Position numbers and translations under genes: made by a program
From: Endocalyx cinctus
Lineage: Eukaryota > Ascomycota > Sordariomycetes > Amphisphaeriales > Apiosporaceae
Reading direction: 5' to 3'
Length of the DNA: 64,000 nucleotides
NCBI GenBank assembly: GCA_001600455.1
Contig: BCKC01000001.1
Location: forward strand, 5,296,441-5,360,440
Notes under the pieces: model-generated
What the model saw: only the letters and a program-made list of their open reading frames with translations
What the model was told of the DNA's origin: nothing
The model's database searches: none
In this document: one piece after another, positions 1-11,700 of the stretch
Layout: every line of letters starts with the position of its first letter
How positions within the stretch are numbered: the first letter of the stretch is position 1

Positions 1-1395
1 CACGTTGAACACGTTTACGAATTGGATGAATATGATCCAGGCAATTCCAAGAAGACAGGGCCAACCAAGAAACTGCCAGACCAGTACCATGGATATGATC
101 AACTGCATCGGTTTGGTGATAAGGCCGGGAAACTCCCAGAACCGCTGGGCAACTTCGTATACGTCGCTTCTCATCAAGTTCAAGATTTTTCCCATGCTGG
201 CAGGCTGCTCCGGAGGGCTCGCTGCCTTGGTTGACGGGTTACCCTTTCTTAGCCGGAGAATCGTCAAGAAGCGAGCCCACCGAGTTTCTTTAGGTTTCGA
301 GCCTAGTAAGGGCGTCAATTCGGTGGGGTCAACTGCTTCCTCGGCGATCTGGCCTTTCTCTTCCTCTTGGGTTTGAAGGCCGAATGATTTTCTCGTTAGA
401 GTCTTGGCATATATGGTTGTAAGCATCTCACCCCGCGATCGCTCGTACGCGCGTCGGCAAAACCACAGCGAGATCACGGTGGATTGACAGGCTACCAGGC
501 GGACTATCAATATCATGAGGGCGTAGAAAATGGCTTCGTCGGTATGATTAAAGCCTTGCTCGATAGACTTTAGTAGGCGCTGCAAAAGAACCGGGGCCGA
601 AAGCTTCGCGGCACTTTGTATGATATCCAGGCTGGTGGTGATCATCAAGTCCAGACCATTCGCGAGCGCTAGACGCATCACTAGGGAGCCTTGGAGATCT
701 CGGAAAAGGATGAATAGTCGGGAGTGCTGAAAATCGTAGGGCAGTAACCAGACATCCTCCTCATCCAACCGTTTCTTGGAGCCTCGCGAGATCAGCGGAG
801 TCATCCACGAGACCGTCATAAACTGCCACAAGCTCAAGTTGTCCTCGGGGCTTCGAAAGCGAGAATTGGGAGGGAATTCCGCCCCCGCAATGTCGCTAGC
901 GGGGAGATCGGGTTCGCGCATAGGCATAGCCAAGATGGCCATTATGGCCAAGGCAGCTACGCATACGGGGGCAATGAGGAAGGCATGGATATAATCCACC
1001 CAATTGAAAGTGGCGACCACGTTGGTTATGCCGCAGACGAGAATAGCGACGTAGAGAACGAGTAGGATCTTGGGAGTGGTTTTGGGCCGTTCGATGAGGG
1101 TAATGAGTAAAGCGACAACCCAGGGGACGGTGTCCAATACTCTGATGACGGTGAAGGGGGATGATACGACGACGACGCAGTCGAGAACAAGTCCAATAAT
1201 AGACAGATATGTCAAAGTGTGAGTCCAGACGGTCCAGGATTTCGATCGGGTGGAGTGCCATGCTTGTTCTTCTTCTTTGGCGAAAGGGCGCATCCACTGC
1301 GGTCCTCGTGGGAGGATGCGGCTTGAGAGGTATATGAAAAAGCAGGCCACGGCCAAGGCCGCATGCGCAATTGAGATTCGAGATAGCACATCCAT
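1..1395 (-). CDS. ABC transporter, ABCC (MRP) type, N-terminal part
   Basis: The frame is open from an ATG at 1395 down to base 1, giving 465 codons; the rest lies outside the window. Hydrophobic segments form an N-terminal membrane domain, followed by the linker motif WMTPLISRGSKKRL and the LDEEDVWLLP motif. This linker precedes the first ABC transmembrane domain in fungal multidrug-resistance-associated proteins. A second hydrophobic block then begins, ending in FIQFVNVF at the window edge. No nucleotide-binding domain is visible because it would lie downstream. Family members export glutathione conjugates, drugs or metabolites across the plasma or vacuolar membrane using ATP; the substrate cannot be told here. 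No intron is needed in this part. I am confident of the family and not of the substrate. Confidence 0.85.
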   Translation of the reverse strand, partial: MDVLSRISIAHAALAVACFFIYLSSRILPRGPQWMRPFAKEEEQAWHSTRSKSWTVWTHTLTYLSIIGLVLDCVVVVSSPFTVIRVLDTVPWVVALLITLIERPKTTPKILLVLYVAILVCGITNVVATFNWVDYIHAFLIAPVCVAALAIMAILAMPMREPDLPASDIAGAEFPPNSRFRSPEDNLSLWQFMTVSWMTPLISRGSKKRLDEEDVWLLPYDFQHSRLFILFRDLQGSLVMRLALANGLDLMITTSLDIIQSAAKLSAPVLLQRLLKSIEQGFNHTDEAIFYALMILIVRLVACQSTVISLWFCRRAYERSRGEMLTTIYAKTLTRKSFGLQTQEEEKGQIAEEAVDPTELTPLLGSKPKETRWARFLTILRLRKGNPSTKAASPPEQPASMGKILNLMRSDVYEVAQRFWEFPGLITKPMQLIISMVLVWQFLGWPCLLGIAWIIFIQFVNVFNV

Positions 1396-3025
1396 GATGG
1401 GTTGTATCTCGAAGAGATAAAATGGCGAATTTTTTCTTCTTTCTTTTCGAGCAAATATATTCCAACTTAGATACTGTGAAATATCGAAGGAATAGTAAAC
1501 ATGCTGAAATCGAAAACAGAGGATTTGAGCATAGAATATATAGCTGCGCTTCTGTTTGATTTCTCTATCGGAGATACCTTAACGATACCACGCTTGTATA
1601 TACACGCAGTCCATTCTCTTTGGAGAGGTTGGACTAAAGGGGATGGTGTTGCGGCTAGAGGTGTGCGGCTTGAGGTTTATGTTATGGCTTGTCCTCGACC
1701 AAAAAAAAAAAAAAAAGCTCCAAGATGAGATGGTCAGTTGTTTAAGTTTAAATCTCTAAAAAGATATGGTCTCAAAAACTTAATATAAAAAATAAAAATA
1801 AAACCCAAAAGGAGAGAGGGGGGAAAAAAAAGAAAGAAAAACAAAGGCTTGAAAAAAAAAAAAAGGTAAAATAGAGNAGAGTTAAGTAAAGCAAAGACGC
1901 CCAATAAATTCCACTGTAAAAGTTTAACAAGGTGTGGTCAGATTCATGACAAGTCCTTAATTGGATATAACCTTTATTGACTAAGTTACTCCTTTTCTCG
2001 AGTGACTCTTAATTCCAAGTTTCAGAACGATGTAAAAATAAATTGTCCAAAAAAAAAGGAAGAAACTTGGGATGAAATATGCTGTATCGATAGGGACAAG
2101 GACGGTATAGGAATGCCGTGGTGCCGTGATCCAGTGGTCTAAAGATATAAGGAAATATTCTTTTTTTTTTCACCTCTTCAGCAATGGGGTATGCGGTGAG
2201 ACTTTGTTATCCCGCTCCGTAAATTGTGAACTAGGATAAAGAAGGAAGAAAAAAACAAGAGGTGAACTTTCTCTGGACCCTCCCAGCCCCTCCGGATCGG
2301 TGGAGGAGGATAGTATCGGATCTTTCCTGGAATAGGAATGGAGGGGAACGGTGATCTCTCGAGCACCTCCGATCCACATTCAATATTAAACATTGTACGT
2401 AGCTTGGCGGGGATTATTAAGCTTGGCCTATCATCTTAACCTCATCTGATACTTGTCTAGGTATTTTATCAATAGGAATACTCTTTGCGAATATGTTGGT
2501 ATTTGTGACTCGAAATAGATAATATAGGTGAAGAAAGAAATATTCCTTACCTTAATCTAGTATCATTAACAATGAGAAGTGGAAGTAAACCGAGGACATG
2601 TTATGAAACCTGTCGATATATATTACATGATCAACCTATGAAGTATACCTGAAGGAATATTCATGTTCAATAGAGGTTTATGGCTCGATCGCATTTATTC
2701 ACATTGATATCGAACGATTTTATGTATCGATTCATCATATCATTACTCATTATGATAGACCTGGCTTTAATCTGAATCACCAAACTTTGAAGTATTGGTG
2801 CATTTCCATTTCCATTTTATTTTCCATTTCGCTTTTCGCTTTTCGCTTTTCGCTTTTCTTTCCCGCTCACCAAAGTGAGCCGTATCATGTATATCTACTC
2901 GAAAACAAAGCCATGAAGATGATTTATATCTCTATCCTAGAGACCCAACCCATCCTCTACCCAACCGCCAATATTATACCCACAAAGCATGATTCATGTT
3001 TAGCTGTTACAAGTTTTCATCCCAT
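1396..3025. other. Intergenic region, 1.6 kb
   Basis: No supportable gene. It holds the promoter side of the ABC transporter gene, an A16 run near 1701-1716, an undetermined base (n) at 1877, and a short pyrimidine-rich tandem repeat near 2800-2857. Open frames here are short and lack coding character. Confidence 0.6.
2830..2857. repeat. Heptamer microsatellite (CGCTTTT)x4
   Basis: Four perfect head-to-tail copies of CGCTTTT, preceded by irregular TTTCCA units from about 2799. A simple-sequence tract with no assigned role. Confidence 0.85.
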
Positions 3026-3925
3026 CTAGTCTTGAGTGGACTCGACGACGGCACCAGCAACATCATCGCTAGTAGCATCTCCTTCATCAACGACAGAAGC
3101 ACCACCAGCAGCATCATCAGCACTGTCATCTCCTTGATCAACGGCAACAAAACGACCGAGATCAATAGCACTGTCGTGTCTTTCAACGACGGCAGCAGCA
3201 GCGCCACCAGCAGCATCGTTAGCGCCGTCGCCTCCGTTGACATCAACAGCGGTAGCAACAGCAGCAGCAACAGGAGCAGGAGGGCCAGGCCAGCGAACCC
3301 GTCTTCGATTCCCTCCGCCCTCTCCTTCTCCTCGGCCTCGCTCCTCTCCGCGTCCCCGGTCCGCGGCGCGCGGCAGCAGCTCGACGTCCTCGCCGGGACG
3401 GAAAACGGCGACGGCGCGAGCCAGTCGGTCGAGCTCGGCGCGGTCGCGGTCGCCGACGTAGGTGCGCATCGTGCGCGGCTCGTCGTTGAAGGTCAGGCGG
3501 CCCAGTTTCTTGGTGACGAGGTAGCGGAGGTAGAAGTACAGGCCGGCGACGCCCAGGCCGCCCAGGACCCCGAAGACCAAGTAGAGGACCAGGTTGTTCG
3601 ACCCCTGACCGGGGTCTTGAGAGGGTTTATTAATGCTCGCCGTGGGGGTAGCGGTGCCGGTCGAGCTGGAGTCGAGAGACGGAAACGTGCTAGAGGACGA
3701 AGGTGAAGTGGCGAGCTGGGTGGACGCGCTCGTGAGCTCTGGGGTGGTGACGGGGATGATGGTGAGAACAGGGACCGAGCTGGTCTCCTGGGCCGTGGCG
3801 ACCGCGCTGGTATCCTGAACCGAGGCGGCCGAGGGTGCGCCGATGGCGACGGTGGTGCTGGTCACCGCGCAAGCCATGACTTCGGTGAAGACAGTCGTAG
3901 TGACTGTTTCGGTGATTTGATTCAT
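3026..3925 (-). CDS. Ser/Thr-rich single-pass membrane protein
   Basis: 299 residues. The ATG at 3925 is chosen because the frame extends further only to a TTG, and this ATG has an A at -3. Residues 1-110 are rich in Ser, Thr, Ala and Pro, as in O-mannosylated ectodomains. One transmembrane helix lies at about residues 112-135, followed by a basic stop-transfer (TKK) and a cytoplasmic tail rich in Arg, Gly, Ala and Asp. The layout resembles fungal wall-stress sensors or Mid2-like proteins, but no WSC or other named domain and no clear signal peptide is visible. The coding region is markedly GC-rich against its AT-rich surroundings. The function is unknown; a surface sensor or anchor is inference. 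Confidence 0.65.
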   Translation of the reverse strand: MNQITETVTTTVFTEVMACAVTSTTVAIGAPSAASVQDTSAVATAQETSSVPVLTIIPVTTPELTSASTQLATSPSSSSTFPSLDSSSTGTATPTASINKPSQDPGQGSNNLVLYLVFGVLGGLGVAGLYFYLRYLVTKKLGRLTFNDEPRTMRTYVGDRDRAELDRLARAVAVFRPGEDVELLPRAADRGRGEERGRGEGEGGGNRRRVRWPGPPAPVAAAVATAVDVNGGDGANDAAGGAAAAVVERHDSAIDLGRFVAVDQGDDSADDAAGGASVVDEGDATSDDVAGAVVESTQD

Positions 3926-4843
3926 CGTGCTTGGATGGTTTAATCGGATGACAAGTAAAAAAAAAAGCTTCAAAATAAAATGTAGCGTGAGATGTCGAGT
4001 AAAAATTGGATGGAATACAACAAAGGGGGAGTTGGCAAAAGTATGTACTTCAATTGTCGTGTGTTGACGTGCCGAAGGAACGAAAATGTCGCGAACAATT
4101 ATATTTTGTTGTGGTTTTTGGGATGGAATATCCGCGAGCGCGTACCTTCGTTCTTGTCGAAGAAAGTGGTAAAATAAATGTACTATATTTTCGCTCCTTC
4201 TGAATCTTTACCTTGTGGCTTGACTTTTCTGCTGGCTTGACTTCTCTCCTCGCTCGCTCTTCTATCTTATTTTCCAAGTCTAAATTCCCTTGGAGGAAGT
4301 CTAGATGATGCTACTTAACAAGTAATTCACCAGACATCCAACACAGGATTTTCGACCGTTTATTAAATGAAGAGAAGAGAAGAGAGGAGAAAGAACGAAT
4401 TTTGATGAACAATATCGTGCCCATTTTGTCGTAGCCACTTTGTCGGAATGACTTGGTCATAACCATTTGTATTGGTACTTATATAGTATACTTAGTAGAT
4501 ACCACATTCACATTCACGTGAATTATATATAAGAAGTGTTATATGTTTATTCCATTGTGTATTGTATTATGTATGGCATTAAACATTTAATGCGTTCCAG
4601 CGCTTGGGTTGCATCAAGTATTGTAACTCAATTCTTCCCATATTCATTAGAGTTGGTACAGGAGGGTATTATATTATATCATACATTACAAGTTTTTTTT
4701 TTTTTTTTTGGCTCTGGATGTGATGTTCTTCCGTCAAGCATCTTAACCATCATAATAAATCCTGACTGGTAAGGGGAAGCTATATAGGCCGTTTCTGTCC
4801 CCGGTGATGACTATCCCATATAACCGAATAAATAGACAAATCA
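3926..4843. other. Intergenic region, 0.9 kb
   Basis: No gene seen. It contains a purine-rich AGAAG tract near 4370-4395 and a long T run near 4692-4711. It presumably carries the promoter of the gene at 3026-3925 and the 3' region of the gene at 4844-5668. Confidence 0.55.
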
Positions 4844-5668
4844 TCAGGCCAAAGTTCCATTCCATGGAGGATATGTGGTGTGCCAGAACCCATCATCATA
4901 AGTGGTCGAAGATGTCAAACTTGGCGGCGGATACGTTGTGTGCCAAGACCCATCATCATAGGTGGTAGTGGACCATGTCCAAGTTGATACTGGTGCTGAT
5001 GTTATTGTACTTGATGCTGCCGAAGTAATTGAGGGTGTCTCGGCAGACGATGGTGTCATCTGAGTAGTGGTACTCAATGTTATGGGTGAATTTGTGGTAG
5101 TAGAGATGGGCATCTCTGATGTAGTGGAGCTGGGCATCTCTGGTGTAGTAGTAGAGATAGATGTCTCCGGTGAGGTAGTGGAGCTGGGCACCTCTGACGA
5201 GGTAGTAGAGATAGGTATCTCTGATGAAGTGGTGGTTATCACCGTGGGTATGCTTGACGTAGTTGATGTTGTGACGGGCACACTACTAGTGATGTGGGAG
5301 GTTGTAGCGGACTTAGTTAATGTTGAAGACGAAGTTGTTTCGTCACTCACTATTATCGTAGTGGTGACAACGTCAGTTTCAGTGGTAGGCTGAATATCAA
5401 TAATTGATATAGTGGTAGAAACTGTAGCAGTTGTAGGACTGGCCGTGATAACAACGGTGGTGGTTGATCCCGTGGGGCTCGAGTTACTATCACCACCGTC
5501 CCCTCCACTTCCATCTATGGGCACGACCGAATAGGTGGCACGAGCAGCAATATGGGGAACATCTTCAGATTCCCCATCCTCTTGCGCATTACGGAAAGGT
5601 AATGCTGCGATCGGGCCGAAGAAAGATGACAAAGCGAAGAGCAGAGAGATAGAGAGATGAGGATGCAT
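4844..5668 (-). CDS. Secreted mucin-like Ser/Thr-rich protein
   Basis: 274 residues from the ATG at 5668. The N-terminus is a clear signal peptide (hydrophobic core LSISLLFALSSFF, likely cleavage near the ALP that follows). A short acidic propeptide-like stretch then leads into a long Ser/Thr/Val/Pro region with imperfect repeats of the type TSSEIPIST and TTPEMPSST. The C-terminus carries two copies of a Trp-containing unit, TTYDDGxWHTTYPP, separated by a few residues. There is no C-terminal hydrophobic GPI tail, so the product is probably secreted and heavily O-glycosylated. It neighbours another Ser/Thr-rich surface protein on the same strand. No known domain is recognised; a cell-wall or mucilage role is inference. 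Confidence 0.7.
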   Translation of the reverse strand: MHPHLSISLLFALSSFFGPIAALPFRNAQEDGESEDVPHIAARATYSVVPIDGSGGDGGDSNSSPTGSTTTVVITASPTTATVSTTISIIDIQPTTETDVVTTTIIVSDETTSSSTLTKSATTSHITSSVPVTTSTTSSIPTVITTTSSEIPISTTSSEVPSSTTSPETSISTTTPEMPSSTTSEMPISTTTNSPITLSTTTQMTPSSAETPSITSAASSTITSAPVSTWTWSTTTYDDGSWHTTYPPPSLTSSTTYDDGFWHTTYPPWNGTLA

Positions 5669-6936
5669 ATTGTCTGGATGGAGATCTCCAAGAACCTAGC
5701 TTGGACTATTTTACTACACACGAAAGAATTGGTTGAGTTCTCGAACCGTGTAGATTGAGGTTGGCAATTGGAAATAATCTACAGGATGAAGAGAGAAGGA
5801 AATAAACAAATTACTTAGACTAGGACTTACATGATTTTATTTGGGAGTTGTGTCCAAGATTTCCAATGTAAAAATATGAAGGTTGGTGAATAGCTTCAAA
5901 TAAAGTGGCTGGAAGTACTAAGTACACTTAGTCGCTTAGCGTAGCGCACTAGTCAGACTTAGTCCGGGGTTAAAACTATAAAGTGGACCCGCCAAGATCG
6001 AGCTAAGAAAATATCCGATTTCATTACTTGCATATTATTCAATTTTGAAATATGCAACTATTCGACTGAATAGTAAAAAGATTCATTCAGTCCAAATGTG
6101 GTTTCTGGACCTGTTCACAGGGCTCGGAATACGTCGAATTTTACGTATTTAAGTACTTTGTATTTTACGTAATTAAACTCGTTGTTGTGCAGTCCTGATT
6201 ATTGTGTGTTGTTATGTATTGTTGTATTATTGTATGTTGCTACTGTTTAGCTATGAAAAAAGGTGGAGTGTATGGGAAATACCGAGGTGTTGAAAAGCGG
6301 TGGATTATGGCAGTATAAGGACCCACACATGTACTAAGCCAACAAACGTGCGTGGCACACCGTATATTTTATATCCATATAACCATGATAACAATGTATC
6401 CGGTATATGGATTTTTCAAGAATTCTATTTTTAAGGTGCTCTAGCCGTTTGGCTGCCTACTTGTTGTAAGTACTCTGTACTTATCTTATATAAATAAACA
6501 GCCAGACGGCGTATTAAACAAAATGATTCTGATCGGTTCTTCATTAATATAACTAGGCGTAACCTTCAAAAGATTTGGGTTGTACAAAACAAACAAACAT
6601 TCATACAGCCGGGTAGTTGGTGGGGCAAATACACTACTGGTTAACTAGAGTCCATATTTGGATTTTGGCGATAGATAATACGCCAACTTGTTTGGTTTCC
6701 ATCAGACCTGGCGCTCGTAAAGCGTGTACGATGGTTTCGACGGGAACAGGAAGATACCTAATAAATTATCGTATACTCAATTTCAGTAATAGTATTATCG
6801 CTACTGTTTGAGGAGAGTAGTGCAGAGACACTCCCTTTAAATAGGTCAATGAGTTGCCGAATCGCAGACACAGATACCTTAAAATTAGAGTTCAGTTTCC
6901 ACTGGAGTATCCCATGTTTGGCGGAGTAATTAATAG

Positions 6937-6972
6937 TGTTTGTCTTCGTGTTTGTCTTCGTGTTTGCCCTCG
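6937..6972. repeat. 12-mer tandem repeat, 3 copies
   Basis: Two perfect copies and one copy with two mismatches of TGTTTGTCTTCG, head to tail. No coding frame around it was convincing. Confidence 0.8.
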
Positions 6973-7211
6973 ATGACTTGGTTAAGGGGACAGGGAGATG
7001 AATGTGTATTTGCAAAGCACGTCACACCAAGTTACATATGATCCTTAATTCCTCTGTGTAACCATTCCAGAGGATAGTTATGAAAACTAAGGGGTATCAT
7101 TAACCAACCACCTTCACTCCACCCCGGTTTGCTCATTGTATTTGTTCAAATAGGCTTAACTGCTTCTGTAGATCCCAAAATTCCCGATAGTATTCAGCCC
7201 ATATTTTTAGT

Positions 7212-7230
7212 AACCCTAACGCTAAACCTA
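7212..7230. repeat. Degenerate telomere-like motif
   Basis: AACCCTAACGCTAAACCTA on the plus strand resembles three imperfect CCCTAA units, the usual fungal telomere repeat. It is very short and may be chance. Confidence 0.3.
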
Positions 7231-7261
7231 TGTCTTAAGCATACCATGAGCAATTGTTAAT

Positions 7262-8225
7262 GATCCAAAGATGGCTGAAACTTCTTTTAGTTGTAGATGT
7301 TTCGATGCATCTAAGACTAATAACCAAACGGAGACGAAAGACATTAGTTGACGGATTCCTCACCAATGACGAATGGTTAGTAGAAACATACCGAACAAAC
7401 AAAATCTTTGGCTTTGGGCGATATTGATACCGGAAGAGGCTTTATCCCACCTTTCACTATCCTCCTCGGCGTCCCGGCCTGTGTATCATCGAAAGGAGCT
7501 TCACCATTAAGGAACTCCTAAGTTAAAAGACCGAGGGTCCACCAATCTACCGCTAGAGAGACGAAGGAAGACCACTTAGCGCTATTAGGAATCGAACCTA
7601 ATGCCTCCTCTCAATCGGCATTTGATATTATCCCAGCTCCGCTTTGGTGTATTTTATAATTTTATACTACCGGAGCCAGAGCTCGACACCTCAAGGGAGC
7701 GATAACCGTTGCGCGTAACTGTAACAACAATATCCCAAAGTCCCGGAGAACGTAGATCGTCTACTACTCGGTGCATGCACGCTTGTATCCGAAATCAACC
7801 AGCTTCAGCTCACCGTAAAGACCGACGAGGATATTTTCGGGCTTGACGTCACGGTGCATCACGTTTTTACCGTGAAGGTAACCCAGCACCTAGGCTACCT
7901 GGGCCGCGTACTCGGCCGCGCACCTCTCGGGAAAGCGCAGTTCCCGCTGCAGGACCTCGCACAGCTGCTCCCCGCCCACGCCGAACTCGAGGACGAGGAA
8001 GATACGAACGGGACCGTGGAACTAGCTGTAGAACTCGAGGACGCCCCGAGAGGCTCAGGTTGCCATGCACTTCGAACATTCCGAGGTGTAAATTCTGGTA
8101 CTTCGGATACCCCTAAGTTTCTTGACGTTGGCGTTCATCTTTGGTATTCGTTACGGGCAGAGCTTCAGATGGTGCTAGCGTACAGTTTAAGCACGCGTTT
8201 TGGCGAAGCGCGGCATTGTCTCCAC
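7262..8225 (-). pseudogene. Aurora (Ipl1/Ark1-type) kinase pseudogene
   Basis: Read on the minus strand, fragments of one Ser/Thr kinase domain appear in order but in different frames. They are an NLSLSGRP-like piece matching the usual NLRHPNIL; RIFLVLEF (hinge, about 8000); [30 protein letters not shown] (catalytic loop, about 7860) with a following DFG (about 7800); APSSRR and SGTLGY (activation segment, about 7755); WWTLGLLT, EFLNGEAPFDDT and ISPKAKDF (about 7400-7550); and LLVLDASKHLQLKEV (about 7290). The APSSRR-x-T-x-x-GTL-x-Y segment is diagnostic for Aurora kinases. In-frame TAG codons interrupt at several points (before FH, after AQVA and before EFL), frames shift at least twice, and about 190 nt of unrelated DNA separates the activation segment from subdomain IX. 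It cannot encode a working kinase. A GTATGT...CTAAC intron-like remnant suggests a genomic rather than a processed copy. Confidence 0.8.
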
Positions 8226-8710
8226 ATAGTCTGAGGGGTGCGTGCAGGCTGGTTTTTTATCATCACAATTGTTGATTAATTTTGGCCGATTACTATCACG
8301 ATATCATAACAGTGGATAGCTTGAGGTACATGGGGGGATGAAGTATCGAGTACTTTGGGGTATCGAATGCGGGGAGGTGGCGCTGCGCCTGAACTTGTAT
8401 GCAGGTACTAACTTATGTAAATACCTATTACCACACGATGGTTTCCGTTAACTAGCCAACACGGTGAACCAACTCCTTGTTAACAGTAAATATGATTACT
8501 ACCCTATGCGTACCCATCCAGCATCCTTCCTGATTTGGTAGCTTGCTACCTACTAGCATCCCTGCAGCTACCGTCAGCATCGAAGCTGATAAGATAGGTA
8601 AAAATCTATCCTACACCGTAAGTTCACCTATGTATGTATCCTTTAAACTCAGTTGCACAGAATTCTTTCTGTTTCCTAAGATCCTAATTTATCGTCCGGA
8701 TGATTCGGAT
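8226..8710. other. Intergenic region, 0.5 kb
   Basis: Lies between the Aurora remnant and the F-box gene and presumably carries the promoter of the latter. No other feature seen. Confidence 0.5.
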
Positions 8711-11700
8711 ATGTCTCGTTCCTGTATTTTATGTGGTGTAGCCCTCGAAATTCCATTTAACCCACTCCAACCAGGAGGAGGGAGACTCTCGTGGATCTAT
8801 GAAATCCGCGCAGGTAAGTATGATTCATCGGAAGAAAAAAAAAAGAATATATTTCAAGAATGCTCGATATACCTGACATTCTCACGCTCCATCTAGTTAG
8901 ATTTCAGCGTGGTCAAGACTCTGCATTCCTGACTGGGATGGGTTTCCTTGACGATGAGAATCTTCTCCTCGCCGGTAGAGATGCAACCTCATTTTACACT
9001 GAGTCCCCAGGTAATTTGGAACGTTACCACTTAAATTATAGCGAAGGTTCATGGACGTATGCCTTTCACGATGCTTGTTGGGAATTACTTCTGCGAAAAG
9101 TTCTTGCGAATCTGAGTTCAACCTTGGATCATGATATAATTGTGCATAGAACTGTGCAGTATCTCTTCAACCTTCTATATTGTCTCCCCACAGATCGATC
9201 GTCAAACACCTTAAGTGTTCATGACTTTGGTAGAGTGTTGCGAATTTTGAGAACTCCGGAGACCCTTCCAGGGGAATGGGATTATCTTCTCGCCGAACCA
9301 AAGACTCCTTACCGTAACTCGTCCCGAGACGTACTTACGGATTTCTTTCATGACTTTCCAGATATTGAGCTAGAGCTGCTTAAAAGTTCATTTGATTGTT
9401 TCGCCCGGCTTCCTAATGAGATTATTATTTGGCTGATTCATTTCCTACCTTCCTCGGACTTCTGCAACCTTAGACTTGCCTCCAGGACTATAGCCTGCGT
9501 AGGAACCCCTGTTCATCTCCCTCGGTCGTTTTGGGCCAGCCGGTTTGCGGTAGACCGGGAGATGGGCTTTTTTCATGGCGTCATCGAGTCGAATCATCCA
9601 AAGTATGACGTGGACTGGCGAATACTGTATTTCCAGGTCCGAGAAGGACTACGGGATAGTACAATTACGGGTCAATTACTGAATAGGAGACGGATCTGGA
9701 ACGGTCTTCAACGTATCACAGACTGTCTGATCCTACTCCTGGGACGGAATCCTCCAATGTTGCAATTCGATGCCTTGACGTCGGATTTACGGTCACACGG
9801 GTATGATATTGGACATGTGGCACGAGGGCACGTACGGTGCGACGCCGAAACGGCCGAGGGCCACCTGGACGGAGTGGGATTGCGCCTTTTTGGAATGAAC
9901 TATATCCTTTTTGATTATCCAAAAACAGAAACCACAAAAATAGAGATTCGAGTTTCGTTCCTTGAGTTCGACTCTATAAGGTACGTATGTGGGATGAGAT
10001 TACTAAATCAAAATAGAAATTGTCATAAAGCAGAAATATCTCGTGTTGGCCTTATTTTACCCTCTTCGGAAACTATCCTTACAGTCCGCGCGACAGATCG
10101 TCTTTCTGGCGTCCGAATCGCAACAAATGTCAGAGCTGTGGTTGGAATCGCATTTTTATTTGAAGGGGCCACTGAGAAGACTCTCGTGGCTGGACATATC
10201 GACGAGCTCCCAGCAGGGGTAGGTATCGTCAGCCTGAGACCCCGAGTTGGACGGCAAGCTGTTGGATTAGCAATTGGGTTTGATGTAAAATCTATCCTAA
10301 CTGAGCAAATGGTAATATCTGCTTACAAATCTCAGGTCTGTAAATTCGTCTCAGTTCAGCTCGTTGAGCGTGGTATGGACATCGCGATAGGTCTTCATAA
10401 TTTACCGGAGGCTCAACCACCTAATGTACAGCCTCTCAACAGCCCCCTCTGGTCTCCCGACGAACCGTCTGAAGCCGAGAAATTGCCAACCCCTATCCCT
10501 ACCAATGTTTCTCCTCTGGAGCCTAGCTTCTTACTGCACATGAATTTCGGGGCTTTGGATGAAAGCCAGCTCTCCCGTCTAATACGTATCGTGGCCTATC
10601 TCGATGATTCGACGGGGTTCATTAAAGGCTTTGCTTTTTTCTATTCTGACGGTTCCACAAAAAGCTTCGGCTCTACAGAAATCACCACCGCCTTAGATCG
10701 GTGGGATTGTGTAGAGCAGTCCATTGCCATAGACGGCCCTCGCGGAGAACGTATAGTCGATGTCCAACCTACCGTTTCAGTAGACCATTTCGGCAGTTAC
10801 GTAAAACGTGTTAAGGTGAATACCAAAATGATCCCTAGATATTTCCTAAAGACAGGAGAAAAAAAGAATAGAAAAATAAACTTTGCTAATACGAGTTTTT
10901 AAAAAGATGTCCACCAATCTTAATAGACACTTAATATTTTGTAATTCTTCTTCGCCCGACGACCTAATTCCCATTTTCTTAAAGAAAAGCCGTAAGACTA
11001 CTGCACATACGGTAACTGGAATGATTGCCAGGATCCAGGTATGATATCATCCTTCCCAAGTATAAAATTTAAGCTAGTCCATACCTGACCAAGAGCCCTT
11101 GATATAGATGTCAACTGGGCGTATCCAAGCACTAACGACCTACGGGACAACGCAGCCAGAGATAAATATCAGCTTTCCGGAGTCAACTGCTTTGATCCCA
11201 GGGTGTGTTAAAGAAACGTTTCTCATCAATTTTGCGTGTTTTGAGAGAGCTCCCGTATCTCCGTTTCCCATGTGCTATACTCGCGTGCTGCTGCATAACG
11301 TCCGAAAAATCGAGGTGTCCGCCGGCAGGGGCGGTAGTGCAAAGGGTCACATATCGGGACTCTGTTTTCAATACTTCGACTCCAACGTGTCTGTTTACGT
11401 CGGACAATGGTTTGAAGAGACTGCCGTATTGAACCTGAGTCCCGAGGATAGGATCACCACTCTCACTTTCTGGCAGACGCAGGATGCTCTCGAAACGAAG
11501 ACGAACGCGACAGGAGACAACGCCGGAAGAATCGCCGGTATGAAAATCGTCGCGAAAAGCAACCGTTCAGAACCAAAAAAGGCATTGGAACTTTGCCTCC
11601 AAAAGAAAAGCAAATTGTTGAAATACTCCTTTCGTGAAAATCCCTTCGAGGATTTAGTAAGTGAAATCCCCGCTCCCCCCTTTTAACTAATACATTTCAC

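Larger units (their letters stand above)
5669..7261. other. Intergenic region, 1.6 kb
   Basis: No supportable gene. AT-rich, with a GTATTGTTGTATT-type tract near 6210-6240, a 12-mer tandem repeat (6937-6972) and a short telomere-like motif (7212-7230). Confidence 0.55.

Noticed and set aside
3926..3973. N-terminal extension of the Ser/Thr-rich membrane protein
   Set aside because: Begins with TTG; the ATG at 3925 has better context.
7560..7640. tRNA gene suggested by the T-arm motif
   Set aside because: No matching 5' acceptor strand, D-arm or anticodon arm could be paired; kept only as a B-box-like finding.
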